DNA of 64,000 nucleotides, taken from Butyrivibrio sp. YAB3001. Its GTDB lineage: Bacteria; Bacillota; Clostridia; Lachnospirales; Lachnospiraceae. The notes beneath the pieces were generated by a model. That model was not told where the DNA came from. It saw only the letters and a list, made by a program, of their open reading frames with translations, and did not search any database. The first letter of the stretch is position 1. Every line of letters starts with the position of its first letter. This document shows positions 1 to 8,127 of this stretch, in pieces. Both the position numbers and the translations under genes were made by a program. The DNA lies in the NCBI RefSeq assembly GCF_900112195.1, contig NZ_FOKR01000006.1, positions 179,517 through 243,516 of the forward strand, in the 5' to 3' direction.

Positions 1-63
1 TACCGAAAGTCCCAATAGAAGTCTTATAAAATTGTTACCTTTAAGTAAAACCTCAAGTCCCAT
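1..63 (-). CDS. Amino-acid ABC transporter permease, N-terminal fragment (runs off the left edge)
   Basis: Only the first 21 codons are inside the window. They start with ATG at 61-63 and have a GGAG ribosome binding site 9 nt upstream. The peptide (MGLEVLLKGNN, then a hydrophobic run) matches the usual N-terminus of HisM/GlnP-type polar amino-acid permeases, just before the first membrane helix. It lies 95 bp behind another permease of the same type on the same strand, so it is probably the second half of a permease pair. The next gene to the left may be an ATPase. The family assignment is inferred from a very short stretch. Confidence 0.6.
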   Translation of the reverse strand, partial: MGLEVLLKGNNFIRLLLGLSV

Positions 64-158
64 TATTCAAAACTCCAATATTATATGAATTATCGAATGA
101 TATTTCAGAAATGCGCACTACACTGCGGTTTCATGCAACAATGAATGCGAATTATGGT

Positions 159-812
159 TTAGTGTCCAAACACTACCAATTTCTTCTCAATTATGCTTCC
201 AAGAACTGACACAGGAAGAAGCATGATTATATAAAACACCACCAGCAAAAACAGCGCTTCTGTCGTATTGTAGTAAAGCCCTATAAGGTCTTTTGCTGTA
301 AACATAAGGTCCATGAGGCTTATTGCTGAAAAAACGCTTGTCTCTTTTAAAAGAAAAATCACATTTGCAACAACTCCGGGAACACTTAGTGATAATGCCT
401 GCGGAAAAATAACGTAAAAAAACAACTGTCTTTTACTAAGTCCAAGCGCCAGCGCGCTTTCTGTTTGTGAAGCAGCCACTCCATCAAGTCCGCTTCTAAA
501 CACTTCCGACATGTAACTTCCGCCCAAAAGTCCAAGTCCCACTGCGCCGCAGGTATCTGCTTTAACAGAGATTCCAATCTTGGGTAACGCAAAGTAAATA
601 AAAAATAACTGTACAAGAAGCGGTGTATTTCTAAAAAGTTCAACATATACCTTGGAAACAGCAGACAACACCGGCACTTTAAAATGCAGTACAAATGCGG
701 TAAAAATGCCAATGACAATCGAAAGGGCAATTCCTATCCAGCCAATCCTGATTGTGAGCCAAAATGCCTCTATGTACTTTGGTATATACGAACTTATAAC
801 TTCAAAATCCAT
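159..812 (-). CDS. Polar amino-acid ABC transporter permease, HisM/GlnP family
   Basis: Inner-membrane subunit of an amino-acid importer, 217 residues, normal for the family. About five hydrophobic segments are visible. The FRNTPLLVQLFF block near residue 60 and the cytoplasmic EAA loop (around GLSKRQLFFYVIFPQAL, residues 124-140), which docks on the ATPase, are both typical of the His/Glu/Gln/cystine permease group. It follows metI by 12 bp and precedes another permease start, so five transporter genes appear co-transcribed. Its presence beside metNI fits the SBP_bac_3 half of the fused binding protein at the head of the operon. Which ATPase energises it cannot be told from this window. Confidence 0.9.
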   Translation of the reverse strand: MDFEVISSYIPKYIEAFWLTIRIGWIGIALSIVIGIFTAFVLHFKVPVLSAVSKVYVELFRNTPLLVQLFFIYFALPKIGISVKADTCGAVGLGLLGGSYMSEVFRSGLDGVAASQTESALALGLSKRQLFFYVIFPQALSLSVPGVVANVIFLLKETSVFSAISLMDLMFTAKDLIGLYYNTTEALFLLVVFYIIMLLPVSVLGSIIEKKLVVFGH

Positions 813-824
813 AATAAAAACCTA

Positions 825-1484
825 TCAGCGCTTTCTATGATCTGCCTTAAGTGAAATCTTTGTTCCCACATTCTGAATGATCTGGAAAATAATGATAAGA
901 AGGATTACCGTAACAAACATGATATCCGTCTGCCATCTGTAGTAACCATACCTTACTGCAATGTCGCCAAGTCCGCCGCCACCGACAGTTCCTGACATTG
1001 CCGAATATCCCAAAAGAAGTCCTGTAGTAATCGTAAATCCTGTCAAAAGTGACGTTCTTGCTTCTACAAGAAGCACCTTTGTAATAATCTGGAAGTTACT
1101 AGCTCCCATTGACTTTGCCGCCTCAATAACTCCTGCATCCACCTCGTTTAGTGATGACTCAACCACACGGGCTATATAAGGCGCAGCACATATTACAAGC
1201 GGAACAATGGTTGCTGTTGAACCATAGCTTTGTCCAACTATAAGTCTCGTAAAAGGAATAAGAAGTATCAAAAGAATAAGAAATGGAATACTTCTTATAA
1301 TGTTGCAGACAAAATCAAAAACATGATAAATAACCTTGTTTGGTCTAAGGCCCTTTTCACTTGATACATAAAGCAGTATTCCAAGGGGAAGCCCAACTGC
1401 ATATCCGATGATTACCGACCCGAAAGTCATATATAAAGTATCTTTAATGCCCTCAAGAAGCATCTTTATAACCTGTTCATTCAT
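825..1484 (-). CDS. metI: Methionine-type ABC transporter permease MetI
   Basis: Membrane subunit of a MetNIQ-type importer (D/L-methionine and related sulfur compounds in known members). About 219 residues with five or so membrane helices. The MetI hallmarks RSIPFLILLILLIPFTR, VEAAKSMGAS-like EAA loop (IEAAKSMGAS) and SGTVGGGGLGDIAVRYGY are present. I place the start at ATG 1482-1484: it has GGAGG 9 nt upstream and overlaps the metN stop by 8 nt (ATGAATGA), indicating translational coupling. An ATG seven codons further upstream is in frame but lies inside metN. Confidence 0.93.
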   Translation of the reverse strand: MNEQVIKMLLEGIKDTLYMTFGSVIIGYAVGLPLGILLYVSSEKGLRPNKVIYHVFDFVCNIIRSIPFLILLILLIPFTRLIVGQSYGSTATIVPLVICAAPYIARVVESSLNEVDAGVIEAAKSMGASNFQIITKVLLVEARTSLLTGFTITTGLLLGYSAMSGTVGGGGLGDIAVRYGYYRWQTDIMFVTVILLIIIFQIIQNVGTKISLKADHRKR

Positions 1485-2490
1485 TCTCGCCGACCTCCGC
1501 AACAAACAATCCTGAATTTTGTAAATGTTCTATGATACTGTTTTGTAATTCCTCACCCTCAGGAAGTCCAAGTATCATTTCACCGATTGCTTTGCCGTTT
1601 ACATTTCTTGTATCAGCTCTCAGGATGTTTACCGGAGCCTGAAGCTTTAGAATCGTATTTGCAATCACAGGCTCATAAGCTGAATTTTCCTGGAAAACAA
1701 TCCTGATTCTTTTCACATCATTTAAAATCTGAACAGGTGTATAGCGGATCTCTTTTCCTGAAATAAGCTCTTTGGCAGCATCTGATTCAGGATTTTCGAA
1801 TATCTTCTCCACATCACCGACTTCAACCAGTCTTCCGCTGTCAATTATCGCAACCTTATTGCACACTTCCGTTACAACCGACATCTGATGGGTGATTATC
1901 ACAATTGTTATTCCAAGATCAGCGTTAATCTTTTTTAATAGACCAAGAATAGAAGCTGTTGTCTGAGGATCAAGAGCGCTGGTTGCCTCATCACACAAAA
2001 GAATCTGAGGATTTGTAGAAAGAGCTCTCGCAATAGCAACTCTCTGCTTTTGACCTCCGGATAACTGCGAAGGGTAAGCCTTTTCTTTTTCCTCAAGTCC
2101 GACAAGTTTTAAAAGATCTTTTGCTTTCTGACGGGCTTCTTTTTTCTTAACACCTGAGATTTCAAGTGGAAAACATACATTGTCAATTACATTTTTCTGC
2201 TCAAGAAGATTGAAATTCTGGAATATCATTCCTATCTGGCTTCGTTTCTTTCGAAGTTCTTTTTCAGATAGTTCTTCAAGATTAACGCCATCTATAAGAA
2301 CATGTCCCTCTGTTGGCTTTTCCAGATAATTTATAGACCGCACCAAAGTGCTCTTTCCTGCCCCTGACATTCCGATTATTCCGAAAATATCACCCTTTTC
2401 AACAGAAAGATTTATACCGCTAAGCGCAGTTACTGTATGCCCTTCAACTTCAAATTTTTTTGTCAGATTCTTAATCTCTATAACGCTCAT
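1477..2490 (-). CDS. metN: Methionine-type ABC transporter ATP-binding protein MetN
   Basis: ATPase of a MetNIQ importer, 337 residues from the chosen start. Walker A is GMSGAGKS (residues 40-47), followed by the signature LSGGQKQR, Walker B ILLCDEATSALD and the H-loop ITHQMSVV. The last 80 or so residues form an NIL/ACT-like regulatory domain, which in E. coli MetN binds methionine and gives trans-inhibition. The start at ATG 2488-2490 has GGAG 5 nt upstream and begins with the family N-terminus MSVIEIKNLTKKF. The reading frame is open for 59 more codons upstream, but that stretch crosses a perfect inverted repeat and does not look coding. Confidence 0.93.
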   Translation of the reverse strand: MSVIEIKNLTKKFEVEGHTVTALSGINLSVEKGDIFGIIGMSGAGKSTLVRSINYLEKPTEGHVLIDGVNLEELSEKELRKKRSQIGMIFQNFNLLEQKNVIDNVCFPLEISGVKKKEARQKAKDLLKLVGLEEKEKAYPSQLSGGQKQRVAIARALSTNPQILLCDEATSALDPQTTASILGLLKKINADLGITIVIITHQMSVVTEVCNKVAIIDSGRLVEVGDVEKIFENPESDAAKELISGKEIRYTPVQILNDVKRIRIVFQENSAYEPVIANTILKLQAPVNILRADTRNVNGKAIGEMILGLPEGEELQNSIIEHLQNSGLFVAEVGENE

Positions 2491-2504
2491 ATCTGCTCCA
2501 TTAA

Positions 2505-2602
2505 TTACGGGAGAGCCCTTTTGGTATTGCCCGGATATATATGATAATGCCTGCAATGCCATGGAAACACGAATGAAATGTTTCCATAAGACTCTCCCGT
2601 AA
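2505..2602 (-). promoter_or_regulatory. Nested inverted repeat between binding-protein gene and metN
   Basis: An 11-bp perfect outer inverted repeat (TTACGGGAGAG at 2505-2515 and CTCTCCCGTAA at 2592-2602) encloses an 8-bp inner one (ATGGAAAC 2561-2568, GTTTCCAT 2580-2587). It fills the gap between the fused binding-protein gene and metN. There is no U-tract, so it does not look like a terminator. A stable stem here would protect the upstream message from 3'-5' decay and keep binding protein in excess of the ATPase and permeases, a known arrangement in ABC operons. A regulatory RNA is the alternative. Confidence 0.5.
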
Positions 2603-2635
2603 ATCAATTCTTTATAATCATTTGTTCTTAAATCT

Positions 2636-4348
2636 TCAGCTCTCGAAGAAAATAACTGCTCCGTCATAAGTATCTTCGATGAATTTCTTGATATCAGCAG
2701 ATCTGAGAACTGTTACAAGAGCTTTGATCTTGTCTGAATTCTCGTTTCCATCAAGTACACCGATGATATTTACATAAGTCTTAGCTGCAACTGAATCGCT
2801 TGACTCATATGCAATTGAATCTTTTCCGACAGAGTATCCTGCCTCAAGTGCATAGTTTCCATTAAGTACAACATATGAAACTTCATTTACTACTCTTGCT
2901 ACCTGTGCAGCTTCAAGTTCAACAAATTCGATGTTATAAGGGTTTTCTACGATATCATTAACTGTTACCTTAAGGTCTGCGCCATCCTTTAATTTAAGAA
3001 GGCCATTATCCTGAAGTAAAAGAAGTGCTCTTGCTTCGTTTGTTGTATCATTAGGAATTGCAATCTTATCGCCATCTGCTACTTCATCAAGGCTCTTTTT
3101 CTTTCCAGGGTAAATTCCAAATGGCTCATAGTGGATGTCACCTGCATCAACAATATGTGTACCCTGCTCTTCGTTGAAGCTGTTAAGATATGGAACATGC
3201 TCCATGTAGTTTGCATCAAACTCACCTGACTCTACTACAAGGTTTGGCTGAACATAATCTTCAAATTCAACAATATCAAGGTTGTATCCATAATCTTTAA
3301 GGATGTCAGCTGCTTTTGCAAGGATCTCTGCGTGTGGAACAGGTGAAGCTGCAATCTTGATTGTCTCGCCGTTTCCAGGAACTATATCAAGCGCTGCTGC
3401 GTCTGAAGCTGTGCCTGCAGCTGCTGTTTCTGTAGAACCTGCAACCTTGCCACCTTCTACTACAAGTGTTTCTTCGTAATCTTTACCATAAGTATCAATA
3501 AGTGTTGCTTCATAATCTGCGTGGAAGAAATTCTCTCCGCCAAGGCTTACAATTTCATTGTTGAGCCAGTCAAGAAGTGTGCTGTTGCCCTTTGAAACTG
3601 CAGGAGCGATTGTATCCTGGCTTCCAAGTGAAGGAATACCTACTACATATCCATGATTTTCAATTGCATATGCGATAACTTCTGTATTATCATTTGCCCA
3701 TGCAACTCCTGTTCCATTTTCAAAAGAAGTCTTTGCTGTTGCATATGTATCAAATTTCTGAAGCTTGATGTCAGGATAATTCTTTTCAAGATATGTCTCA
3801 GCAGTTGTTCCGGAAATAACGATAACCTGATCATCAGCTGAAATCTGGCTAAGGTCTTCGATCACATTATCCTCATGTGAAACAACTCCAAGTGCTACAT
3901 TCATGTATGGAAGTGCGAAATCAACCTTCTGTGCTCTCTCTTCAGTTACTGTGAAGTTTGCAAGAACTATGTCGACCTTACCTGTCTCAAGATACTCAAC
4001 TCTGCTTGCTGCCTCAGTTGAAACATAGTTTATTTCAACACCAAGGTCCTTACCGATTCTCTCAGCAAAGTAAACATCATATCCCTGATATGCGCCATTC
4101 TCATCAACATATCCAAATGGGTTCTTATCAGAAAATACTCCGATGTTAACCTTTCCGCTCTCCTTGATTTCATCAAGAGTTCTATAAATCTTATTCTCAT
4201 CTCCAGTCTGTGCTGAAGCTTCTGATGCAGTTGAATCTGCCTTTGCAGCAGGCTGCTCACTTGATGAACCGCATCCTGCAAGTGCAGCAACACCTAATGC
4301 TGCAGCTGAAACACTTGCCACTACTTTCTTAAATAATTTCTTTTTCAT
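2636..4348 (-). CDS. Fused dual substrate-binding lipoprotein: SBP_bac_3 domain plus NlpA/MetQ domain
   Basis: 570 residues, about twice the length of a normal binding protein. Residues 1-26 are a lipoprotein signal with lipobox LAGC (Cys26), followed by a Ser/Ala/Gln linker. Residues about 55-295 form a family 3 amino-acid-binding domain (GKVNIGVFSDKNPFGY, then YQGYDVYFAERIGKDLGV). After an Ala/Thr-rich linker (residues about 300-325), residues about 328-570 form an NlpA/MetQ-type domain (ETIKIAASPVPHAEIL, ANYMEHVPYLNSFN, IPNDTTNEARALLLL). The second domain lacks its own signal peptide. Co-transcription with metNI and HisM-type permeases suggests one anchored protein delivering two ligand classes. 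ATG is preceded by a GAGGAGA-type site. Confidence 0.9.
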   Translation of the reverse strand: MKKKLFKKVVASVSAAALGVAALAGCGSSSEQPAAKADSTASEASAQTGDENKIYRTLDEIKESGKVNIGVFSDKNPFGYVDENGAYQGYDVYFAERIGKDLGVEINYVSTEAASRVEYLETGKVDIVLANFTVTEERAQKVDFALPYMNVALGVVSHEDNVIEDLSQISADDQVIVISGTTAETYLEKNYPDIKLQKFDTYATAKTSFENGTGVAWANDNTEVIAYAIENHGYVVGIPSLGSQDTIAPAVSKGNSTLLDWLNNEIVSLGGENFFHADYEATLIDTYGKDYEETLVVEGGKVAGSTETAAAGTASDAAALDIVPGNGETIKIAASPVPHAEILAKAADILKDYGYNLDIVEFEDYVQPNLVVESGEFDANYMEHVPYLNSFNEEQGTHIVDAGDIHYEPFGIYPGKKKSLDEVADGDKIAIPNDTTNEARALLLLQDNGLLKLKDGADLKVTVNDIVENPYNIEFVELEAAQVARVVNEVSYVVLNGNYALEAGYSVGKDSIAYESSDSVAAKTYVNIIGVLDGNENSDKIKALVTVLRSADIKKFIEDTYDGAVIFFES

Positions 4349-4445
4349 AACTTTCTCCTCTCCTCAAATATCTGTGTGTTGTTTGTTGCACTATAGCTCG
4401 AAATAAACTCTATTATCTCTGCCTCTGTGCTACTTGTTGAATCTT

Positions 4446-4474
4446 ATGTTAAATCTATTTACCTATTATGTCAA
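4446..4474 (-). promoter_or_regulatory. Promoter of the fused binding protein/metNI operon
   Basis: On the minus strand a consensus -35 TTGACA (4469-4474) and a -10 TAACAT (4446-4451) are separated by exactly 17 bp. It lies about 100 bp upstream of the first gene of the transporter operon. Confidence 0.8.
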
Positions 4475-4480
4475 TAGGTA
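4460..4480. promoter_or_regulatory. Operator-like palindrome over the -35 box
   Basis: TACCTATT-5 nt-AATAGGTA is a perfect 8-bp inverted repeat that covers the -35 hexamer of the transporter promoter. A repressor bound here would block RNA polymerase. The shape is compatible with Rrf2-type repressors such as CymR, which control cysteine/cystine uptake in Firmicutes. That link is inference from the operon content, and no regulator gene is present in the window. Confidence 0.6.
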
Positions 4481-4504
4481 TATAGAAAAATATTTTTTAT
4501 ATGC

Positions 4505-4526
4505 AAAAAGGAGCCTTTCGGCTCCT
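4505..4526 (-). terminator. Rho-independent terminator of the GH2/esterase operon
   Basis: AGGAGCC-4 nt-GGCTCCT stem followed on the minus strand by TTTTT, 18 bp after the GH2 stop codon. Confidence 0.85.
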
Positions 4527-4544
4527 CTGTGCAACATCTATATC

Positions 4545-7500
4545 TTATTTCTCAAATCTGAAACTCTTGAAATCGAAATTACTTCCGGGAAGAAATACAA
4601 ATGAAATATCCCAATTTCCTTTCTTCTCACCAATTTCAAATGTAACTTCACTGTATTCATCAGTCTGTGGAAACTCTAAAATTTCCTTCACTTCATCGAG
4701 TGTTTCAATCGAATCCACAGCTTCTGCATTTATTCCCTCTAAACTCTTTTTCTTCATCCTAAGATGAATTGTATTAGCTGCTGCCTTTGCTCTTCCGCAG
4801 ATAGTAATCTGTTTTGTTCCGCTCTCGCCAAAGTTATAGTCGTCAAAAGCAATGGTTACATTATTTCCGATACCTTCCACAGCTCCATCCGTCTTGGTAA
4901 AAGTATCACCATAGATTGAATCCGCATCCAAAGCCCGTACATCCACAAATGCCCTGTTCTGTCTGGCAAAAGAGAATCCTTTGATATGATACTTATTAAA
5001 CAGCCTAAGGCTTATGGTCTGAAGTCCGGTTAAGCGCTCAGATAATTTCCAGGTATCTTCCTGATAAGTATTCCATATGGATTTTTTCTGGTAAAAAGCT
5101 TCTTTTAAAAGCTTAGAACCCTCTTCTCCCGGTATGCCTTTCCAGATTTCAAATCTGTATTCATCATCATTTAGGGTAAAAATAGGTATGGTTATTTCAT
5201 CAGAACCATCTTTTCCAAAATCAATCCCGCTATAGCTTACAACAGTCTCGCCATCTTTTGCAGATGCCACGCCGTGTTCGTTGCCGTTACCTATTTTGCC
5301 GATAAAGGAAGTATACAAACTTCCCGGTATGAATCCGTACGGATCAAGGAATGCCGCTCCCATTCCGGAAACTTTGAATTCCAGATTTGACATTACAGCC
5401 ACAACTTCTCTGCCACTTTTAGCTTCACACCTTATAACAAAGTCTCCATCGCCCATAGCTTCAATCTCGCAAGTATTCCCTTCTGCATGGAACTTTGCGA
5501 TATTTGTGTCTGTACCATTTCTGTTGAGTGCTCTAAATACCACTTCCTTATCTGTGGCATCTTCAGGATAAACCTTTGCAACCACCTTAACTTTTGGATG
5601 TTCTGAAGTTAATATGTTAAGGTTTTCTGCTAAATCATCGCAAGGCTGTACCTCAAGTTTAATGCTTCTTACAGGAACCTTATCCGCTCTGGAAACTTCT
5701 ACCTTTACACTGTCAGGATCACCAGTGCACTTCACTATCGCAAGAAGTTTACCGTTAAAGAGCTTTCGGCAGGAACTCTGATAACTGTCATAATCTGTGC
5801 TATCTCCGTTATCAAGTCCTATAAGCTGCCCATCTCCGCTGACACTTACATTTACATAGTCAGAAGCATTCTCTACAGGATTGCCCTCTTTATCCAAAGC
5901 GCTTATTTCAGCAAAGATCAGATCCCTCTCACCATATTTATCAAGCTTGTGATCAATATCAACTACAAATCTGTCTGTATCACCAAAAGATTTATGTGAA
6001 TCTTCCGCTATGACATTTCCTGCTGTATCATATGCAACAGCCTTGATCTCACCCGGCTCATAAATTACCGAGTAATCAGCAAAAATCTTATCTCCACTAT
6101 GCGGTGCATGAGTAAGCTGCTGCCTTCCCAGGCTCTTACCATTTAGGAACAGCTCAACCTCATCAGCATTACTGCAAACACGCACATCTATCTGCTGCCC
6201 TTCATTGAAATCCCAATATGGGAAAACATGAACAAAAGGATCTTTTTCAGCACTCACCCAGGCTGACTTCCACGCATAAAAAGCGTCCTTATAAAAACCT
6301 GCTGTATCAATAAGACCAAAATAGGAATTCTTGGTCTGGTAAGGCGTCGGCTCACCGATATAGTCATAGCCCGTCCAAATGAACTGTCCCATGGAAAATT
6401 CCATATCCCTGTCCTTACAGATACAAGCCTCTATGCTGTCTGCGCCCCAACTTGTAGTGCTGTTTCCAAGGGATGAGCACTGCTGATCTGATTCACATAG
6501 AGTCGGTACAGCCAGAGGAAAATGATAAACTCCCCTACTCTGCACAATAGAATAAGTCTCACTTCCATAAATGATCCAGTCAGGATGTGCCTTATGATGC
6601 TCTTTATAATAATTTTCAGCGTAGTTATATCCTGCAACTTTCAGGATATCTGCGCATCTCTGAGCTCTTTCCCAAGGCATATAGTTGGATCCGATCGTAG
6701 CTCTGGCATTCTTTAAAGGATCAAAAGTCTCCACAAGATTCTTTAAATCTCTGGTGATATCTTCTCCCTTCTCATTTGAGTGAGTATCATAAATCTCGTT
6801 TCCTATGCTCCACATGATAACTGAAGGATGATTTCTGTCGCGTCTTACCCAGCTCTCAACATCTCTTGCATGCCACTTAGGGAAAAATCTTGCATAGTCA
6901 AACTCAGTCTTTGACCCAACCCACATATCAAAACTCTCAGAAATCAGCATAAATCCCATTTCATCTGCAAGTCTGATAACATCAGGGTCATACATATTGT
7001 GAGTAAGTCTTATGGCATTAACACCCATTTCTTTTAACTGAATAAGTCTTCTTCGCATGGCAGTATGGTTATATGCCGAGCCAAGTGCACCAAGATCATG
7101 GTGAATGCAAACTCCGTTGAGTTTTATATTTTTTCCATTAAGGAAAAAGCCATGTTCAGGATTAAACTCTGTAGTCCTGAAGCCAACTGTTGTTTTCTCT
7201 TCCTGTAGAATAACACCATTAGAAGTAGCGTCTTTCGCCGCATCTTTCTCTAATTCCTTGCTATTTCCAGCAGCCTTAACACCTTCGACATCAGACGACC
7301 CGTCATATAACTTAGTCAAAAGAGAATACAAAACAGGATTTTCCACATCCCATTCATTTACGTTTTCTACAAGATATGCTTTCTCAACATATCTTGCATC
7401 AGCCCTTGAAGGAAGACATGTTAATTTTCTCTCATCTGACGTAACATCTTCTGAAACATTATTGCTGTCAAAAGAATTAACGCCATAAGTTACTTCTTTT

Positions 7501-8126
7501 ACCTCTGACAAAGGCACACTGATAAGAGGGATTTTATTTCCCTCTGTATCAAACAGTTCATGAGTGACATTGCTATTTCCACTCACATCACCACATATTT
7601 CAGTATTCACATAAAGGTAATAGTCATGACCACTACCATTTGAATTCTTTTTTACTGAATGAACATAAATCCCATTTTCCGGAATGAATATATCATTATA
7701 ATCGCAGATCCAGACATTTCTATAGATTCCTGCTCCGGAATACCACCTGGTATTAGGAAATTTGTTTCTCGCAGCCACCGCAAGATGATTTTCACCCTCA
7801 GTCAAAAAAGCTGTTATATCCAGCACAAACTGAGAATAGCCATACTTCCACTCACCGGCAGCTTTGCCATTTACATAGACAATACTGTCCATATAGATGC
7901 CATCAAATATCAGATATATCTTTTTCTTAATATCATCCGATGATAAAGAAAAATCCTTTACATACCAGCCTGTGCTGTCCTTATAAAGATTTGCTGTATC
8001 ATGGATGAGATAGTCATGAGGAATATCCACCTGTTTAAATTCAGGCAGATGTTCCATAGCTGTCTCATAGCTTGTTCCAAACTCCGCTTCCCAAAATTTC
8101 CATCCTTCAGTAAAAAGTTTTTTCAC
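4545..8126 (-). CDS. Glycoside hydrolase family 2 protein (beta-galactosidase/beta-glucuronidase type)
   Basis: Large cytoplasmic glycosidase of 1193 residues with no signal peptide. It begins with the GH2 sugar-binding domain (IPHDYLI near residue 35), then an immunoglobulin-like domain interrupted around residues 180-300, then the TIM barrel. The acid/base Glu is E444 in SIGNEIYD and the likely nucleophile is E523 in YGSETYS. C-terminal to the barrel is a DUF4982-like domain (VELFLNGKSLGRQ) and two or more beta-rich modules. The substrate is probably a beta-linked galactoside or glucuronide side chain freed from plant or host glycans. The start is GTG at 8124-8126 with AAGGA upstream, one base after the esterase stop, so translation is coupled. 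Confidence 0.9.
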   Translation of the reverse strand: MKKLFTEGWKFWEAEFGTSYETAMEHLPEFKQVDIPHDYLIHDTANLYKDSTGWYVKDFSLSSDDIKKKIYLIFDGIYMDSIVYVNGKAAGEWKYGYSQFVLDITAFLTEGENHLAVAARNKFPNTRWYSGAGIYRNVWICDYNDIFIPENGIYVHSVKKNSNGSGHDYYLYVNTEICGDVSGNSNVTHELFDTEGNKIPLISVPLSEVKEVTYGVNSFDSNNVSEDVTSDERKLTCLPSRADARYVEKAYLVENVNEWDVENPVLYSLLTKLYDGSSDVEGVKAAGNSKELEKDAAKDATSNGVILQEEKTTVGFRTTEFNPEHGFFLNGKNIKLNGVCIHHDLGALGSAYNHTAMRRRLIQLKEMGVNAIRLTHNMYDPDVIRLADEMGFMLISESFDMWVGSKTEFDYARFFPKWHARDVESWVRRDRNHPSVIMWSIGNEIYDTHSNEKGEDITRDLKNLVETFDPLKNARATIGSNYMPWERAQRCADILKVAGYNYAENYYKEHHKAHPDWIIYGSETYSIVQSRGVYHFPLAVPTLCESDQQCSSLGNSTTSWGADSIEACICKDRDMEFSMGQFIWTGYDYIGEPTPYQTKNSYFGLIDTAGFYKDAFYAWKSAWVSAEKDPFVHVFPYWDFNEGQQIDVRVCSNADEVELFLNGKSLGRQQLTHAPHSGDKIFADYSVIYEPGEIKAVAYDTAGNVIAEDSHKSFGDTDRFVVDIDHKLDKYGERDLIFAEISALDKEGNPVENASDYVNVSVSGDGQLIGLDNGDSTDYDSYQSSCRKLFNGKLLAIVKCTGDPDSVKVEVSRADKVPVRSIKLEVQPCDDLAENLNILTSEHPKVKVVAKVYPEDATDKEVVFRALNRNGTDTNIAKFHAEGNTCEIEAMGDGDFVIRCEAKSGREVVAVMSNLEFKVSGMGAAFLDPYGFIPGSLYTSFIGKIGNGNEHGVASAKDGETVVSYSGIDFGKDGSDEITIPIFTLNDDEYRFEIWKGIPGEEGSKLLKEAFYQKKSIWNTYQEDTWKLSERLTGLQTISLRLFNKYHIKGFSFARQNRAFVDVRALDADSIYGDTFTKTDGAVEGIGNNVTIAFDDYNFGESGTKQITICGRAKAAANTIHLRMKKKSLEGINAEAVDSIETLDEVKEILEFPQTDEYSEVTFEIGEKKGNWDISFVFLPGSNFDFKSFRFEK

Positions 8127-8127
8127 T

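Noticed and set aside
2491..2667. In-frame upstream extension of MetN (59 codons)
   Set aside because: It crosses a perfect inverted repeat, overlaps the binding-protein gene end and has no family match; the ATG at 2490 has a good ribosome binding site and the normal N-terminus.
7105..7488. 127-codon ORF on the plus strand opposite the GH2 gene
   Set aside because: Serine-rich shadow frame with no ribosome binding site, lying wholly inside a clear GH2 domain region. The same holds for the other plus-strand frames inside the GH2, esterase and atp genes.
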